A stretch of DNA of 64,000 bases, taken from the NCBI GenBank assembly GCA_003665825.1, contig QPFY01000005.1, positions 1,664,542-1,728,541 on the forward strand, read 5' to 3'. Made by a program: the position numbers and the translations under genes. This document shows positions 42,122 to 56,900 of the stretch, piece by piece. The number at the start of each line of letters is the position of its first letter. Position 1 is the first letter of the stretch. Origin of the DNA: Microbotryum silenes-acaulis (taxonomy: Eukaryota; Basidiomycota; Microbotryomycetes; Microbotryales; Microbotryaceae). The notes below the pieces were generated by a model that had not been told where the DNA came from, searched no databases, and was given only the letters and a program-made list of their open reading frames with translations.

Positions 42122-42684
42122 TGACAGGCGACGTCCGCAGGGATGACGTCGTCTACACGCGTTGGTGCGAGGGGGTGGGATTTCAGGAAGCGTCGGCTGT
42201 TGCGGCGGCAGTCGACAGAGGATCAACCGAGGAGGGGAGTCGGTCGAGAGGCTCGCAGGAAATCAAGTATAACGGACTTAATTCCCAAACGATCGACAAG
42301 AAGAGGAAGGGCAACAAAACAAGAAGAGCGGACCAAGCTCCGGGGGAAGGTGCTAAGACAAAAAGGAAGGGACTGCTCCAGGCACAGAGGGGACTTAGCC
42401 AAATCAACCACTCCAAGAGGTCGCCTCAGGGGTCAAAAGGATTGCTCGCGGGAGCACCGGTAAAAACCCTGAAGCCGCGCCTCGGCTAACAAAAAGATAA
42501 AACAAACCAAAAGAAGATTGCGCTCTGGGCGCATCGAACCCTCGACCACCGAGTGCGCACCCACGCGCCTCACGCCTACGCCATCACGCCGACGATGCTT
42601 GAAACAAGGCAAGCATCCGGTCAAGTCAACTCTACCCACATATAGCCTTGGGGGCTTCCTTCGAGTATTGCTGTCATCCTGACA
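42122..42684 (-). repeat. Gypsy-X copy 1 5' LTR (563 bp)
   Basis: In minus sense it starts TGTCAGGATGACAGCAATAC and ends GACGTCGCCTGTCA. It matches the LTR of copy 2 (58,357-58,918) closely. A TATA-like CTATATG follows the CCCCCAAGG block. Inside are two blocks resembling pol III boxes A and B (TGGCGTAGGCG and GGTTCGATGCG). It interrupts LINE-A#3 at 42,685. Confidence 0.92.
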
Positions 42685-43532
42685 GCTCGGAGCTGTCCAA
42701 CCTTTGGCAATGGAAGTGCGATCAAGTCCAGGTGTGGATCCAGGTCGCAGGCGATCACCTCATCCCGCCGCTTCCGCCTCCTGTTCCCGTCCTCGCACGT
42801 CGACCACCCGTCATTCGTGTTGTTGGAGCACCTGGAGTCCGGCCCGGCGGTCCCCTCGAGCACATCTTGCCCAGAGCGACTCCGGTCGGCATGCCTGATC
42901 AAAAACTTCCCCTCCCCTCCGGCCCCTTGTGTGCTGATCAGTGGAGAATGTTGAACTTGGACAGACCTTACACCATTGCGCGACTTCGACGCGTCATCAA
43001 CCATCGACGTTTCGACCACACACAACGCCCTGGATCACTCGCCACACCCAAAGAAAGGCGACTCTTCTGGGTGTGGTTCCACACCGGGCCCGCCACGGCC
43101 CGCGAGCGCGAGGTGCACTTCAAGCTGGCGTACCACTTCACGCCAACGCGGAAGCGCCAGTTTGTGCAGCGGCATGGCGACTCAGCCTGCTGCCTCGTGC
43201 AGGCATGCAGCCTGGCAGGGGTGGAGGATGACTTTACTCACTTTTGGCATGATTGCCCTGACTCTTCTCAATTTTGGCAAGCAGCTAGGTCCGTTCTCTG
43301 CGACGCGCTGGGGGTCGTGTCGATCCTCGACCTCGACTACACGGCACTTCAGATCGAGCACGGCCTCCCTCGACTGCGCGCTCGCCTTCCGACGTCGAAA
43401 AAGTGCCCAATCCGCGCCTTCATTGCGCTGGCGCTCGACACTCTCAGCAACCGACGCTGGGATCTCCATCGCCACGCCAGAGCGATGTCGAGCATGGACA
43501 AGGAGAGGTTGGAGCTCAGATTGGCACGATGA
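42685..43532 (+). pseudogene. LINE-A#3 ORF2 C-terminal fragment
   Basis: The open frame aligns to the last part of LINE-A#1 ORF2 (SELSNLWQWK ... SSMDKE), including the CCLVQACSLAGVEDDFTHF zinc-knuckle region. It lacks six residues (EMAGLK) near the end through an in-frame 18-base deletion. It has no start of its own. Confidence 0.88.
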
Positions 43533-44931
43533 AGTAGACGGTGCTCCTCCCTACCCAGCCAAGAACCACAAACCAAAAACCAAATAAAAATCACAAGTCC
43601 CCTTTCCCTCTTTCTCAATCTCCAAAATGTCTCCCAAGCACGCCAGAATACTGAACCTGTTTTCTCTCGCTCTTTTTGCCATTCCTCCTCATAGGCTTCC
43701 GTACTCCCCAGGAGCCTCAGGTTCTTTGCGCCGGCGGGCATTGTCGCCCTTGGTTCGAGCTTCTGCCACATCACGATGACACACAGCGAAAGCGGATCCC
43801 CTTGGCCCTCTCCTGGACTACGCCGTGAGTTTTCCACTCCTCTCAAGGGCCGGGTCTGTCTTCTCTTTCGGTCGAGCGACTCCGTGATCTCCTGTTCAAG
43901 GCCGGCACAAACTGCCTACGTGGCTCGCCTCTCCTTGCTTTGCTGCTCGCTCGGAGTCGCGGCCGCGCGGCGGGTGACTCGGGTACCGAACCGCCATACA
44001 CATCCACACTCGAGCGAGGTCCCACACAATGACATCACCGTCGTGGGCCTCATGCTCCTTCTTTCCCCAGTATCTGCGGTGATTGGGAACCACCTGCACG
44101 TACAACGGGACTCGAGTGTGCGTTCCGAGATTGGGAGTACGCCGCAGGGAAGCGAGGCCCCTGCGGAAGGTATACCCCGCCTCTGGTCTCCAGCCGCGCG
44201 CCGGTGTTGTCGGCCACCCGCCCGCGCTGCAGACCGAGGCGTGTCCAATGGACTGTCACATGCTCCGTGACTTTCCCCGGAAATCTCGGGATTGTGTGTT
44301 TTTGTGCGAAGTAGGCCTGTTTCGCAGTTGCAGTCATTGAAATGGGGGTGATCTGGGGTCGTGCGGTTGCGAGGGGGGGGCCGACTTTGGTAACCGAAAA
44401 GGGGTTTGGAATCCGCGGTGCAGATCCAGCGCAGTTGGGTACAAGGGGTAGGTGATTGCTGCGGTCGCAGGGGGTTACATCCCCCCTTTGGACCACGTGA
44501 ATCATTCGGATTGAGCGGGATGTTTGTGCCATCGGAGGCCTTGTTCGACGCGTGTCAAAGAATTAAGGGGCTTCAAGGAGTAGGGCGGTCTCAGGGGGGG
44601 TCTGAAGTCAAAAGATCGAAGAAGGTTCAACTGTACAACTATAATCGGATTCGCCTGTACAACACATGTACCACCACCAACAATTCCTCCATCGTTTCCC
44701 GATTCCTTGTGTATTATCTTCAATCTTCCTTTCATTCGTCTCTGGGAGGGAGCAACCGTGGGTGGGGGGGACTTGAACTCGGATGTATCGGGTTGGTCTG
44801 TTCTGCTAGTTACAACGCATCGAGCGGCGGTTGTGGTCATCATTGTGCATACTGGGCAGCATCTCCTTTAGTTCCGTAGGGGGTTTTCTCGTCTTGCAAA
44901 TTAGCGATGAGTTTCATACAAAAAAAAAAAA
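42685..44931 (+). mobile_element. LINE-A#3, 3' part
   Basis: It starts abruptly at GCTCGGAGCTGTCC next to the gypsy LTR and ends in 12 A (44,920-44,931). It matches LINE-A#1 over the last part of ORF2 and the whole 3' UTR. The missing 5' portion was separated by the gypsy insertion and the inversion, or never present. Its 3' flank (TGGCTCATACACACAC) is not gypsy LTR. Confidence 0.9.
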
Positions 44932-45025
44932 TGGCTCATACACACACAAAAGTGAGTTTTTGCAGTGTAGCGTGTGTAGTTGACCTCGTACCCCCTTAAG
45001 TGTTACAGGTCAACACGAACAAACA

Positions 45026-46558
45026 ATGCCGGATCCGCCCGGCCCCCATGCGGCCCCGCCCAACAACCCGTTGGGTGCTAACCGCGCAAGTGACGAAAGA
45101 TCACTCAACACGCAAACGCGTGAACCGGTCACTGGAGGAACCGCAAATCCTCCAGCGTGGTCCACTGAGGCGACTCAGGCTCGACTGGACTGTGAAAAGG
45201 CGATGCAGAAGACCTTTAGAGCACTCGGTATCGTTCCCTCCGGCAAGTCGACCCGCCGACTGATGGTCCTGATGCACGACGCCTCGACCCCGCCTTCGCA
45301 GGCGCCAGTGCTCGCACGAGCCGCCCAAAGAGCGGTGCGAAACGACGCAGCCCCGGCCTCCAATGTGATCCGAGTCATTATGGATGGTCCTGTACAGATC
45401 GCGCTGCGCAAGCACTTTGGATTGGCCGAGACGCCATTCATGTTTGCGCGGCCCGAGGGCGTCGTGCTTGACCCCGAGGTCGAGAAACTTTTTTCGAAAT
45501 GCATGAAGCTGAACCCGATTGCGACGAAAGCCACGAAGAGGTTCCCGATGGCTCGTCACACGTACGAGCTTGTTTTCGAATCCGACCAAGCCTGTCTCGA
45601 AGCCGCTGCAGCGGGCCCATTCTCTCACCACGGCAAGGAGATGGTTACCGAGGTCCCCAGCGCCTCTCCCCTTAACCACATCGTTCAGGTGCGATTCACC
45701 TTGCCCTCCTCCTCCAGCGCGATCCCCGCTTCCGTGCTCCGAAAATCTCTCGATGATGCTCTCACCCTTTCGTTCGGCCGCGCAGGTCGTAAGCAAGGTT
45801 GTACCCTGATGCAATTACAGCGGGGCCTCGCGGTCGATCCGAATGGAGATCCGATGGCCATGACCGAAGACGGGTTCCACTGCGCGTACCTTCGCTTACA
45901 TGCTGATCTTTTCCAAGGCTCTACCGAGACGCAGAAGGCTGCGCTCAACGCCGCCTTGCCACAAGAGATCGAGATCCTGGGCGCCAAGTACGGCTTGCGA
46001 CACGAATTCGAGACGCACTACTGCGCCGTGTGCGATCGCGCCGGACACCAGTGGGGCGCTTGCAGGAAGCCGGTTTCGACTCCGGCCACCGCCGCCCCTG
46101 TTCCGGGGGCCTCGACTTCGACTTTGACCACCGGCTTCCGAGTTGCTGGAAAGAATGGGAAGCACGGTGGGCCTGCCGCATTGAACTCTCGCGTCTCTGG
46201 CGCAACCATGATCCAGCTGGGACCTCGTGCTAACCCCGCAGGTGCAGCAACCGGCAACAAGGACGATGCGAACGACGGCGACGACGACGGCGAATTGGTC
46301 GCTTCGACCGAACCGGAGGGCGGCGACACTGGGAAAGAGACGTTGACGCGTGCCACCACGGGCCCAACAAAGGAGACGCAGACGACGACAGCGGCGCCCG
46401 TTTCGACCCCGACCTCTCCTTCGCCTTCTGCTTCTGCTCCGGCTTCGCCGTTGTCCGGTGGCACGTCGGGATCATCGGCCACCTCGACAATCTCGATAGC
46501 CTCAACGAGTCCTCGACGCCTTCGTTCGAGCTCGGCACCCGGCAACCGACGTGTCACC
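45026..46558 (+). CDS. LINE-B ORF1 (CCHC protein), C-terminus displaced by Copia-C
   Basis: It begins MPDPPGPHAAPPNNP. The first 110 residues are Pro/Thr-rich, the middle resembles the RNA-binding part of LINE ORF1 proteins, and a canonical knuckle CAVCDRAGHQWGAC lies near residue 335. The rest is a Thr/Ser/Ala-rich tail. The last original codons read NRRVT, after which the frame runs a few residues into the Copia-C LTR. Without the insert it would continue from 51,558 for about 40 codons to a TAA two bases before the ORF2 ATG. It is a different family from LINE-A ORF1. Confidence 0.82.
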
Positions 46559-49275
<2,717 letters not shown>

Positions 49276-51272
49276 CTATCCGTGCGCAAGGTCGCCACTC
49301 CCGGGCCAGCATACTGGATTTTCGACATCGCAACGAAGCCCTTGAGTACGGACGAAGCCTCGCTCTTGAGCCGAATGCCGCGAGCCCAGCGGAAACGCGA
49401 GTATTCATCCGTGACACCGCACAGATATCGGACGCCGGAGAGAGCAGGGACAGGGGAAGGCCCCCACACGTCGGCGGGGTGGTGGGCAGCCTCACGACTG
49501 GGGGCAGACACGGCCTTGCCGGAGCAGCAGGCATCGCACTGATCGAGGAGACGAAGTTGATCCCGGGTTACAGCAGAGATGTCGAGGGAAATGTCGCCCG
49601 ACTTAGCAAGTTCTACCAAACGACCCCAGGACAGATGACCCAAACGCTGATGCCAAAGCACTACATCTGTAGGCAAGGAGGTGGCTGTCAGCGCGTGGTG
49701 ATCCGCCAGAGGAGGTGAGGCCGGACTCGCCTGGAGAACGTAGTGGTTGCGATCGAGAGCAAAGGTGAGACTCGAAGCCGGACCCGAGACGGTGAGACCA
49801 GAGTGTGCGCCCGCGGCGTCGCAAATCCCAGACAGCTGGTACCCATCCTTCATGAGACTGGCAAGAGAGACGAGCTCGGCGGACAGACCCGGGACGAGAA
49901 GGACGTCGCGGAGCTCGAGAGGCGCGCCATTGGCGTCAAAGCGAAGGGTGCCCTTGCCGACAGCCATGGCGCTGGACTTGAATGCGCCGACTACGCGCAC
50001 CCGCTCCGTCGTGAAAGGCTGGAAGTCGACCAAGAGATCCCGACGAGTGGTCATGTGGCGCGTCGCCCCCGAGTCGAGGAGGTAGCGGGGACCGTCGTGC
50101 AAGTACAGCGCAGAGACTTCGGTGTCAAGGGCGACCTCGGCAAAATAGTTCTCGTAAGAGTCGTCGTCAACCGATGGGTCGGGACCGTACTCAGCCACGA
50201 GCGCCATCGCGTCGGCCGCGCCGATGGAGATGTTGTGCTTGGCTAAGACGGCAACCCGACGACGGCACAGTTCGGTCGAGGGGACGGTACATTCGTCGCC
50301 AAGATGACCCTGCTCGTAGCATTTCCGACACTGCGACGGGCCCAGCCTCAGGCGACCGTTCTGCGCAACCCCGTGCGGCCACTTGTCCACGAGACCCGGT
50401 ACCTTCGAAGCCGAGAGAAAACTGGACTTCGGTTTGCCTGACGAACGAGCGGGGCGCCTGCGACGACCCTGAGTCTTCGCCGCGAGGGCTTCGGCGACGT
50501 CGGTGCCGGAAGAGCGAGACATCGCCGCGCGACGAATCGCGCCCTCCACATCACTGAGCGACGGGATAGGGCCGAGGGCGTCGATAACCGTGACAATAGG
50601 CCGTGGCATCCTCGCCTTCAAGAGGTCCATGCGGATGCCTTCCGACAACGCAGGCGGCGGAACCCACTTGTCAAACTCAGCTTGCGTGTACTTGACCCCG
50701 TCGATCTTGGCGCGCTGGTAGGCCTTGTCGCGGGAAACATGCGCGGCGTTGAGATCGACGAACAGCCGGTTGAAGCGCGACAACCAAGGGTCGAGAGGGT
50801 CTCCATCGACGTAGGCTTGGTATTGGAAAAGAGCATCAAGTTTCTCCGACCGCGCGAAGTCGTGGGATGCGGCGCCGAGATCCTTATCGAGGGCCGCCCA
50901 CAGCTCGTGCGTTGGCTGGTCTGCGATGCGCGCGAACGTGGCCTCCCCCAGGCACACGAACAAGATGTTGCGGGCCTGCGCCAAGGCTTGATCGAGGTCG
51001 TCGACGTCATGACGGTAGTTCCGATGTTGTGTACGGAACGTGGCTACGTCGGCCACAGTGGAGCCACCCAGCGTACGGGTGAACTCGGACTGTTCGGGCT
51101 TGGGGCCAACGCTGAGTTCGGTCGTGACGTGCTTGAACCGGCCATCGCCCTCCAACACCCGTTGGAGTCGATCCTTGGCCGTTCCCCAATTTGTGGCGTC
51201 GACATTGCCATACAGGTTGCCCATAAGGCCGCGATGAGTGGCGGACCCGGAATCCACCGAGGTCGTAGCCAT
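49276..51272 (-). CDS. Copia-C gag, protease and integrase N-terminus
   Basis: Start MATTSVDSGSATHRG (51,270-51,272). Gag is about 330 residues with one CCHC knuckle CRKCYEQGHLGDEC; the protease is YLLDSGATRHMT; the integrase finger is LWHQRLGHLSWGRL ... CDACCSGKAV, followed by RYLCGVTDEYSRF. At the G run of the DNGGEF motif (49,270-49,276 on the plus strand) one base is missing relative to the expected reading, so the frame is lost; the remainder reads on in the next frame. A homopolymer error in the assembly is possible. Confidence 0.9.
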
Positions 51273-51328
51273 CTTGGATACGCGCTGCGTCTTTTCTGCG
51301 TGCGGATCTGTGCCTTGCGGCAATACAG

Positions 51329-51337
51329 ACGCTACCA
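51329..51337 (-). other. Copia-C primer-binding site (initiator tRNA-Met 3' end)
   Basis: In minus sense TGGTAGCGT follows the LTR at once. It is complementary to a tRNA ending CGCTACCA, as in Ty1, which uses initiator tRNA-Met. Confidence 0.8.
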
Positions 51338-51552
51338 AATAAGAGACTGACGAGCGTGTAATCCAACCGTCAGTTAATTGCAACAAAAGTGGCTGTGAAG
51401 CTAAACATGCGTACCTGACGAGCGTGTAATCCAACCGTGGAGAGAAGACAACGGTTGGTGCGCATCGCCAGGCTTCACTAAACAGACGAGCGCTTCTAAA
51501 CAGATTACCAATGAACGCGCCATTCCTAACCCTCATTCCCAACACACCAACT
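51338..51552 (-). repeat. Copia-C 5' LTR (215 bp)
   Basis: One A/G difference from the 3' LTR (GCAACAAAAG against GCAACGAAAG). Confidence 0.95.
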
Positions 51553-51678
51553 TCACCCGGGCGGGATCCGCCATGATCCTTGGTGCATCAAGGGGTGACG
51601 GCTCAGGGGGCAACAGTTCAGGGGGTCACAGGTCCGAGGTGACCGAATTCGAGGGGGGCGGCGCTGAACTGATTTAAT
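51553..51678 (+). pseudogene. LINE-B ORF1, separated C-terminal end
   Basis: The frame of ORF1 is open across the Copia-C insertion point and ends in CTGATTTAA, two bases before the ORF2 ATG. The tail encoded here is Gly/Ser-rich. Confidence 0.75.
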
Positions 51679-51679
51679 C

Positions 51680-52159
51680 ATGATTGAGTCCCTCACCGTG
51701 TTGACGTTCAACGTCCGATCGATGAAGAACGCAGTCAATCAAGTCAAAATCATCCGTTATCTCAAAACCCTTCGGCCATCCTCCTGCAAGAGCACCACCT
51801 CAGCTACAACATGTCACGCGAAGGCTTCGAGAGTGCTTGGCCAGGGGCTTGTATTCGTTTCACTCCTCATGTCCTTACCCTCATACCCAATGGCGCACCT
51901 TTGGCGGGCCATCTCCTTTCCTCTACCCCGGTCGTCTTGGCAGGAGCTCCTCGTTTCGACGGTCGGATTCTGCGCTCAGTGTTTCGTTTTGAGGAGCTCG
52001 ATGTCGAGATCATCAACATGTACGCGCCGGTGCAGGAGGACGATCGTTGCGACTTTTTTGGGCTTCTGCACTTCAACGCCCCAAGACCCAAGACTCTTCG
52101 GGTCTTGGCCGGCAATCTCAATGATTGTCCGGATGTATCGGTTGACCGAGTGTCCATTC
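51680..52159 (+). pseudogene. LINE-B ORF2, N-terminal endonuclease fragment
   Basis: It opens MIESLTVLTFNVRSMKN, the EEP endonuclease start. A one-base deletion near 51,775 shifts the frame; the other frame continues LLQEHHLSYNMSREGFE ... IINMYAPVQED ... VLAGNLNDCPDVSVD. The aspartate of the usual AGDxND block is asparagine here. It ends at the Copia-D LTR, so no reverse transcriptase is left. Confidence 0.82.
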
Positions 52160-52466
52160 TATTTGATCAACTCTACTACGTCAGCGATGTAGTTATAGCC
52201 AAGAGTGATGAATAGGAAGCTAACAGTAAAAGAGCTGCGCACAGGGGAAATCCCGCGCGCCTAAGTTCTCAGCCGGCGAGCCTCAGGCCTGAGCCGATGG
52301 GCCAGGCTCGCCCCGCGTGCCTAAGTCCTGAGCCGAGCGGAGAGTGGATTCCTCACACCCCCCCCACGCGAACGCGAGGTAGACTTGAGCCGTGGGTGTC
52401 GCGTACGGAGGCCGAGAGCATAGCAGTGTGTACCGAAAACCTTGGGACCCAGCGCTTTGGTGAATA
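52160..52466 (-). pseudogene. Copia-D#3, 3' end with LTR (199 bp LTR at 52,160-52,358)
   Basis: In minus sense it starts TATTCACCAAAGCGCTGG, exactly where 24,293-27,181 leaves off, then RNase H end, G-rich tract and an LTR (TGTGAGGAATCCACTC to TTGATCAAATA) with few GC-rich blocks and one terminal block. GAATA at 52,462-52,466 is the complement of the TATTC duplication at 27,177-27,181. Confidence 0.9.
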
Positions 52467-53913
52467 TGTCAGGATGACGGCGGTACACTGACAGCAGTAC
52501 TCAAAGGAAGTCCTCTTTTTTTTTTTGTATGAAACTCATCGCTAATTTGCAAGACGAGAAAACCCCCTACGGAACTAAAGGAGATGCTGCCCAGTATGCA
52601 CGATGATGACCACAACCGCCGCTCGATGCGTTGTAACTAGCAGAACAGACCAACCCGATACATCCGAGTTCAAGTCCCCCCCACCCACGGTTGCTCCCTC
52701 CCAGAGACGAATGAAAGGAAGATTGAAGATAATACACAAGGAATCGGGAAACGATGGAGGAATTGTTGGTGGTGGTACATGTGTTGTACAGGCGAATCCG
52801 ATTATAGTTGTACAGTTGAACCTTCTTCGATCTTTTGACTTCAGACCCCCCCTGAGACCGCCCTACTCCTTGAAGCCCCTTAATTCTTTGACACGCGTCG
52901 AACAAGGCCTCCGATGGCACAAACATCCCGCTCAATCCGAATGATTCACGTGGTCCAAAGGGGGGATGTAACCTCCTGCGACCGCAGCAATCACCTACCC
53001 CTTGTACCCAACTGCGCTGGATCTGCACCGCGGATTCCAAACCCCTTTTCGGTTACCAAAGTCGGCCCCCCCCTCGCGACCGCACGACCCCAGATCACCC
53101 CCATTTCAATGACTGCAACTGCGAAACAGGCCTACTTCGCACAAAAACACACAATCCCGAGATTCCCGGGGAAAGTCACGGAGCATGTGACAGTCCATTG
53201 GACACGCCTCGGTCTGCAGCGCGGGCGGGTGGCCGACAACACCGGCGCGCGGCTGGAGACCAGAGGCGGGGTATACCTTCCGCAGGGGCCTCGCTTCCCT
53301 GCGGCGTACTCCCAATCTCGGAACGCACACTCGAGTCCCGTTGTACGTGCAGGTGGTTCCCAATCACCGCAGATACTGGGGAAAGAAGGAGCATGAGGCC
53401 CACGACGGTGATGTCATTGTGTGGGACCTCGCTCGAGTGTGGATGTGTATGGCGGTTCGGTACCCGAGTCACCCGCCGCGCGGCCGCGACTCCGAGCGAG
53501 CAGCAAAGCAAGGAGAGGCGAGCCACGCAGGCAGTTTGTGCCGGCCTTGAACAGGAGATCACGGAGTCGCTCGACCGAAAGAGAAGACAGACCCGGCCCT
53601 TGAGAGGAGTGGAAAACTCACGGCGTAGTCCAGGAGAGGGCCAAGGGGATCCGCTTTCGCTGTGTGTCATCGTGATGTGGCAGAAGCTCGAACCAAGGGC
53701 GACAATGCCCGCCGGCGCAAAGAACCCGAGGCTCCTGGGGAGTACGGAAGCCTATGAGGAGGAATGGCAAAAAGAGCGAGAGAAAACAGGTTCAGTATTC
53801 TGGCGTGTTTGGGAGACATTTTGGAGATTGAGAAAGAGGGAAAGGGGACTTGTGATTTTTATTTGGTTTTTGGTTTGTGGTTCTTGGCTGGGTAGGGAGG
53901 AGCGCCGTCTACT

Positions 53914-55661
53914 TCATCGTGCCAATCTGAGCTCCAACCTCTCCTTCAGTCCCGCCATCTCCTTGTCCATGCTCGACATCGCTTTGGCGTGGCGATGGAG
54001 ATCCCAGCGTCGGTTGCTGAGAGTGTCGAGCGCCAGCGCAATGAAGGCGCGGATTGGGCGCTTTTTCGACGTCGGAAGGCAAGCGCGCAGTCGAGGGAGG
54101 CCGTGCTCGATCTGAAGTGCCGTGTAGTCGAGGTCGAGGATCGACACGACCCCCAGCGCGTCGCAGAGAATGGACCTAGCTGCTTGCCAAAACTGAGAAG
54201 AGTCAGGGCAATCATGCCAAAAGTGAGTAAAGTCATCCTCCACCCCTGCCAGGCTGCATGCCTGCACGAGGCAGCAGGCTGAGTCGCCATGCCGCTGCAC
54301 AAACTGGCGCTTCCGCGTTGGCGTGAAGTGGTACGCCAGCTTGAAGTGCACCTCGCGCTCGCGGGCCGTGGCGGGCCCGGTGTGGAACCACACCCAGAAG
54401 AGTCGCCTTTCTTTGGGTGTGACGAGTGATCCAGGGCGTTGTGTGTGGTCGAAACGTCGATGGTTGATGACGCGTCGAAGTCGCGCAATGGTGTAAGGTC
54501 TGTCCAAGTTCAACATTCTCCACTGATCAGCACACAAGGGGCCGGAGGGGAGGGGAAGTTTTTGATCAGGCACGCCGACCGGAGTCGCTCTGGGCAAGAT
54601 GTGCTCGAGGGGACCGCCGGGCCGGACTCCAGGTGCTCCAACAACACGAATGACGGGTGGTCGACGTGCGAGGACGGGAACAGGAGGCGGAAGCGGCGGG
54701 ATGAGGCGATCGCCTGCGACCTGGATCCACGCCTGGACTTGATCGCGCTTCCATTGCCAAAGGTTGGACAGCTCCGAGCCGTCGCCTTGGGGATGCTTCT
54801 CAGGGGTCCAGGGCACCGTTGGAGCTGCGGGGTATTGGGCTCGCGCATAGATGTCAGCGATGGTGCGTTCGAAACTGAAAAGCTTCGCCAAACGCTTATC
54901 CTGCTCCGAGAACGCCCGCGAGTCATGCAGACCAGGTTGGAGGGGAGAAAGAGAAAGAAAATTGGAGACCGAAAGTTTGGCAGGATCGACGACGGCAGGG
55001 TAGCGTTCAGCGACCGAGAGCACCGCTCGCCAGCGGGGATGTAGCTCCCGGGGTGCGTCGGCGTTCCTCCACGTCCACAGATCCGTAGCAAAGTCAAAGG
55101 TCGGAAGCGCTCGCCGGATGGAACTCCGAGCCAGATCGCTCCAAATCGCAGTTGACCCGCCGGCCAGCACGTCCCAAATCCGTACCGAGACTGAATCCAC
55201 CACATCTTGGATGCTCACGACGCTGAGACCACCTCGCGCCCGTGCCGTGAAGACGACCGATTGCTTGTAGTCGCTGCGCCGCGGTCCTCCCTTCACAAAG
55301 TCGGCAAGCTTGCGCTCGATCGCCTTGATCACGTCGGATGGCGGTACGTCGGCGGAGAGAGAGTGCAGCACCTTGGAGATGCCGTAGCGGTTGAGATAGA
55401 AAGCCCGGGTATGATGCGTCATCCATCGGTCGCGCACCGAGAGAATCACTCGATCGACCCTTCGCTCAAGATCATGGAATCCCAGCCTGTTGTTGCCGTC
55501 AGGCGCAAACTGGAGACCGATCCAGGGAAGAGACTCGTCCGGTGCCACGAACGACAGTTTGGACAAGTCCGCGCGATCCCACAACGTCGCGCCCAATGGC
55601 ATCACCACGGTTTTGTCGGTGTTTAGACGGCCGTTCGTCGCGAGTCGCCAATCCCGAGCGA
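53914..55661 (-). pseudogene. LINE-A#2 ORF2 distal part
   Basis: It is nearly identical to 30,280-32,027 (VVMPLGATLWDRADL ... ERLELRLAR), with the C-terminal CCLVQACSLAGVEDDFTHF region. It is separated from the reverse transcriptase by the same -1 break as LINE-A#1. Confidence 0.88.
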
Positions 55662-56900
55662 AGCAATAGCTTCCGGTCCAGCGACAGCGACGACGGCGTC
55701 ATCCGCGAACGCCAAATTGGTGATGCATCGAGTCTGCGGACGAGGAGCCAGCTCCGGAAGAGTGATAGTCAGCGCAATGTTGCGTCGACTGAGAGGATCA
55801 AGGAAGGGTTGGAATACCACATCCCAGACAGAAGAAGAGAGAGGATCGCCCTGGCCAAGACCGCACAGGAGTCGCACCGTCTCGGTAAGGAAACCGTTGA
55901 CAATGTACCGCGCTGTGGACGTCTTGCCGTTGTAGAGCATCCGCAAGATGCGCTGGAAAGATTCCAGCGCGCCGAGAGCCTCAAACACCGCAAAGACCCA
56001 ATCGTGCTCGACCATGTCGTAAGCCGAGCTCTGATCCAGGGAGAGGAGCGCTGCTGTCGGGAACTCTGCCCCACGACCCCTAATCTCGTCGATCAGGAGC
56101 CTCAGATGCAAAGCCGCGTCCGCTGGTCTTCGCCCCTTGACGAACCCATGCTGTCCGGCCGGAAGAACATCGGGGAGGATCCGGTTCAGACGAGCCACGT
56201 AGACCTTGGTGAAGATCTTGTAGTCGCATTCCCGCAAGGTGATCGGACGATACGATTTGAGGTCGCACCGCGCTGCACCAGGTTTGTTGTGTTTGAACAA
56301 GAGGCGCACATTCGCCTGGCTCTGTTGTGGAGTAAGGGAGCCTCGAGTAATCAGCTCGTTGTAGGCTCGAGTCAAGAGAGGGGCCCAAAGCAAGGGGCAG
56401 GCTCGATACATCTCATAGGGGACCCCTGAAGGACCCGGAGATCGACCTTCGTGCGTGGTTCGAATCGCTGCGAGCACCTCGGCCTCGCTGATGGGCTCGG
56501 CAAGAATGTCGACGTGCGAATTCGAGAAGCGCCGAAGGAAGCGAGCGTCGGAAAGCGGGTCGTCACAAGGTCTTGCTGATCTGATGGGTCCCAAGAGCTC
56601 ATCCCGCATCGTCACGACCTGTTCCGGATCCTTCGCTTCGACAAGGTAGTGCTGCTGGAAATGAGAATGGGTGTGCTCGAGCGCGCGCTCAATGTCAGTG
56701 GTGAGCTCGCCATCAGCGAGCCGGATACTCTGAAACTTCACATCCCGGGACCGAGCAGCCAGTTTGGCATGAACCGGACGACTGAGACGTTCCTCGGATG
56801 CAATCTCGGGCACGTGCGCCCTGATCCGGGACTGCCTTGCTCGCTCGTTCACAAGTTTGGTGAGAGCGTCGTGGGTGTTCGTCCAGTCGATGACGTCAAA
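55623..56900 (-). pseudogene. LINE-A#2 ORF2 reverse transcriptase
   Basis: It encodes the same reverse transcriptase as LINE-A#1 with [11 protein letters not shown] and the same premature end [10 protein letters not shown]. Upstream it is disconnected from the endonuclease by a one-base loss near 56,900 (GACGTCAAAGGGCTCATC, against GATGTCAAAGGGACTCAGC). Confidence 0.88.

Larger units (their letters stand above)
27182..42684 (-). mobile_element. Gypsy-X copy 1, Ty3/gypsy chromovirus, interrupted by a solo LTR carrying LINE-A#1
   Basis: In minus sense: 5' LTR 42,684-42,122, gag-pol 41,845-36,925, inserted solo LTR plus LINE (36,924-28,847), rest of integrase and chromodomain 28,841-27,778, polypurine tract, 3' LTR 27,756-27,182. 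Removing the insert and one TCATC copy leaves a single frame of 1,995 codons including stop. The two LTRs belong to different subfamilies (X and X'), so the copy is chimeric. No TGG-type priming site follows the 5' LTR. Confidence 0.92.

Noticed and set aside
36393..42684. Inverted 560-base repeats on both sides of the gypsy body, resembling a DNA transposon or DIRS element
   Set aside because: The left repeat is a solo LTR with its own TCATC duplication inserted in the integrase, the right one is the 5' LTR; there is no transposase or tyrosine recombinase, and the gypsy frame continues beyond the left repeat at 28,841.
42685..44931. LINE-A#3 as a third case of LTR-targeted insertion
   Set aside because: Its A tail is followed by TGGCTCATACACACAC, not LTR; the LTR at its 5' side belongs to a gypsy that inserted into the LINE.
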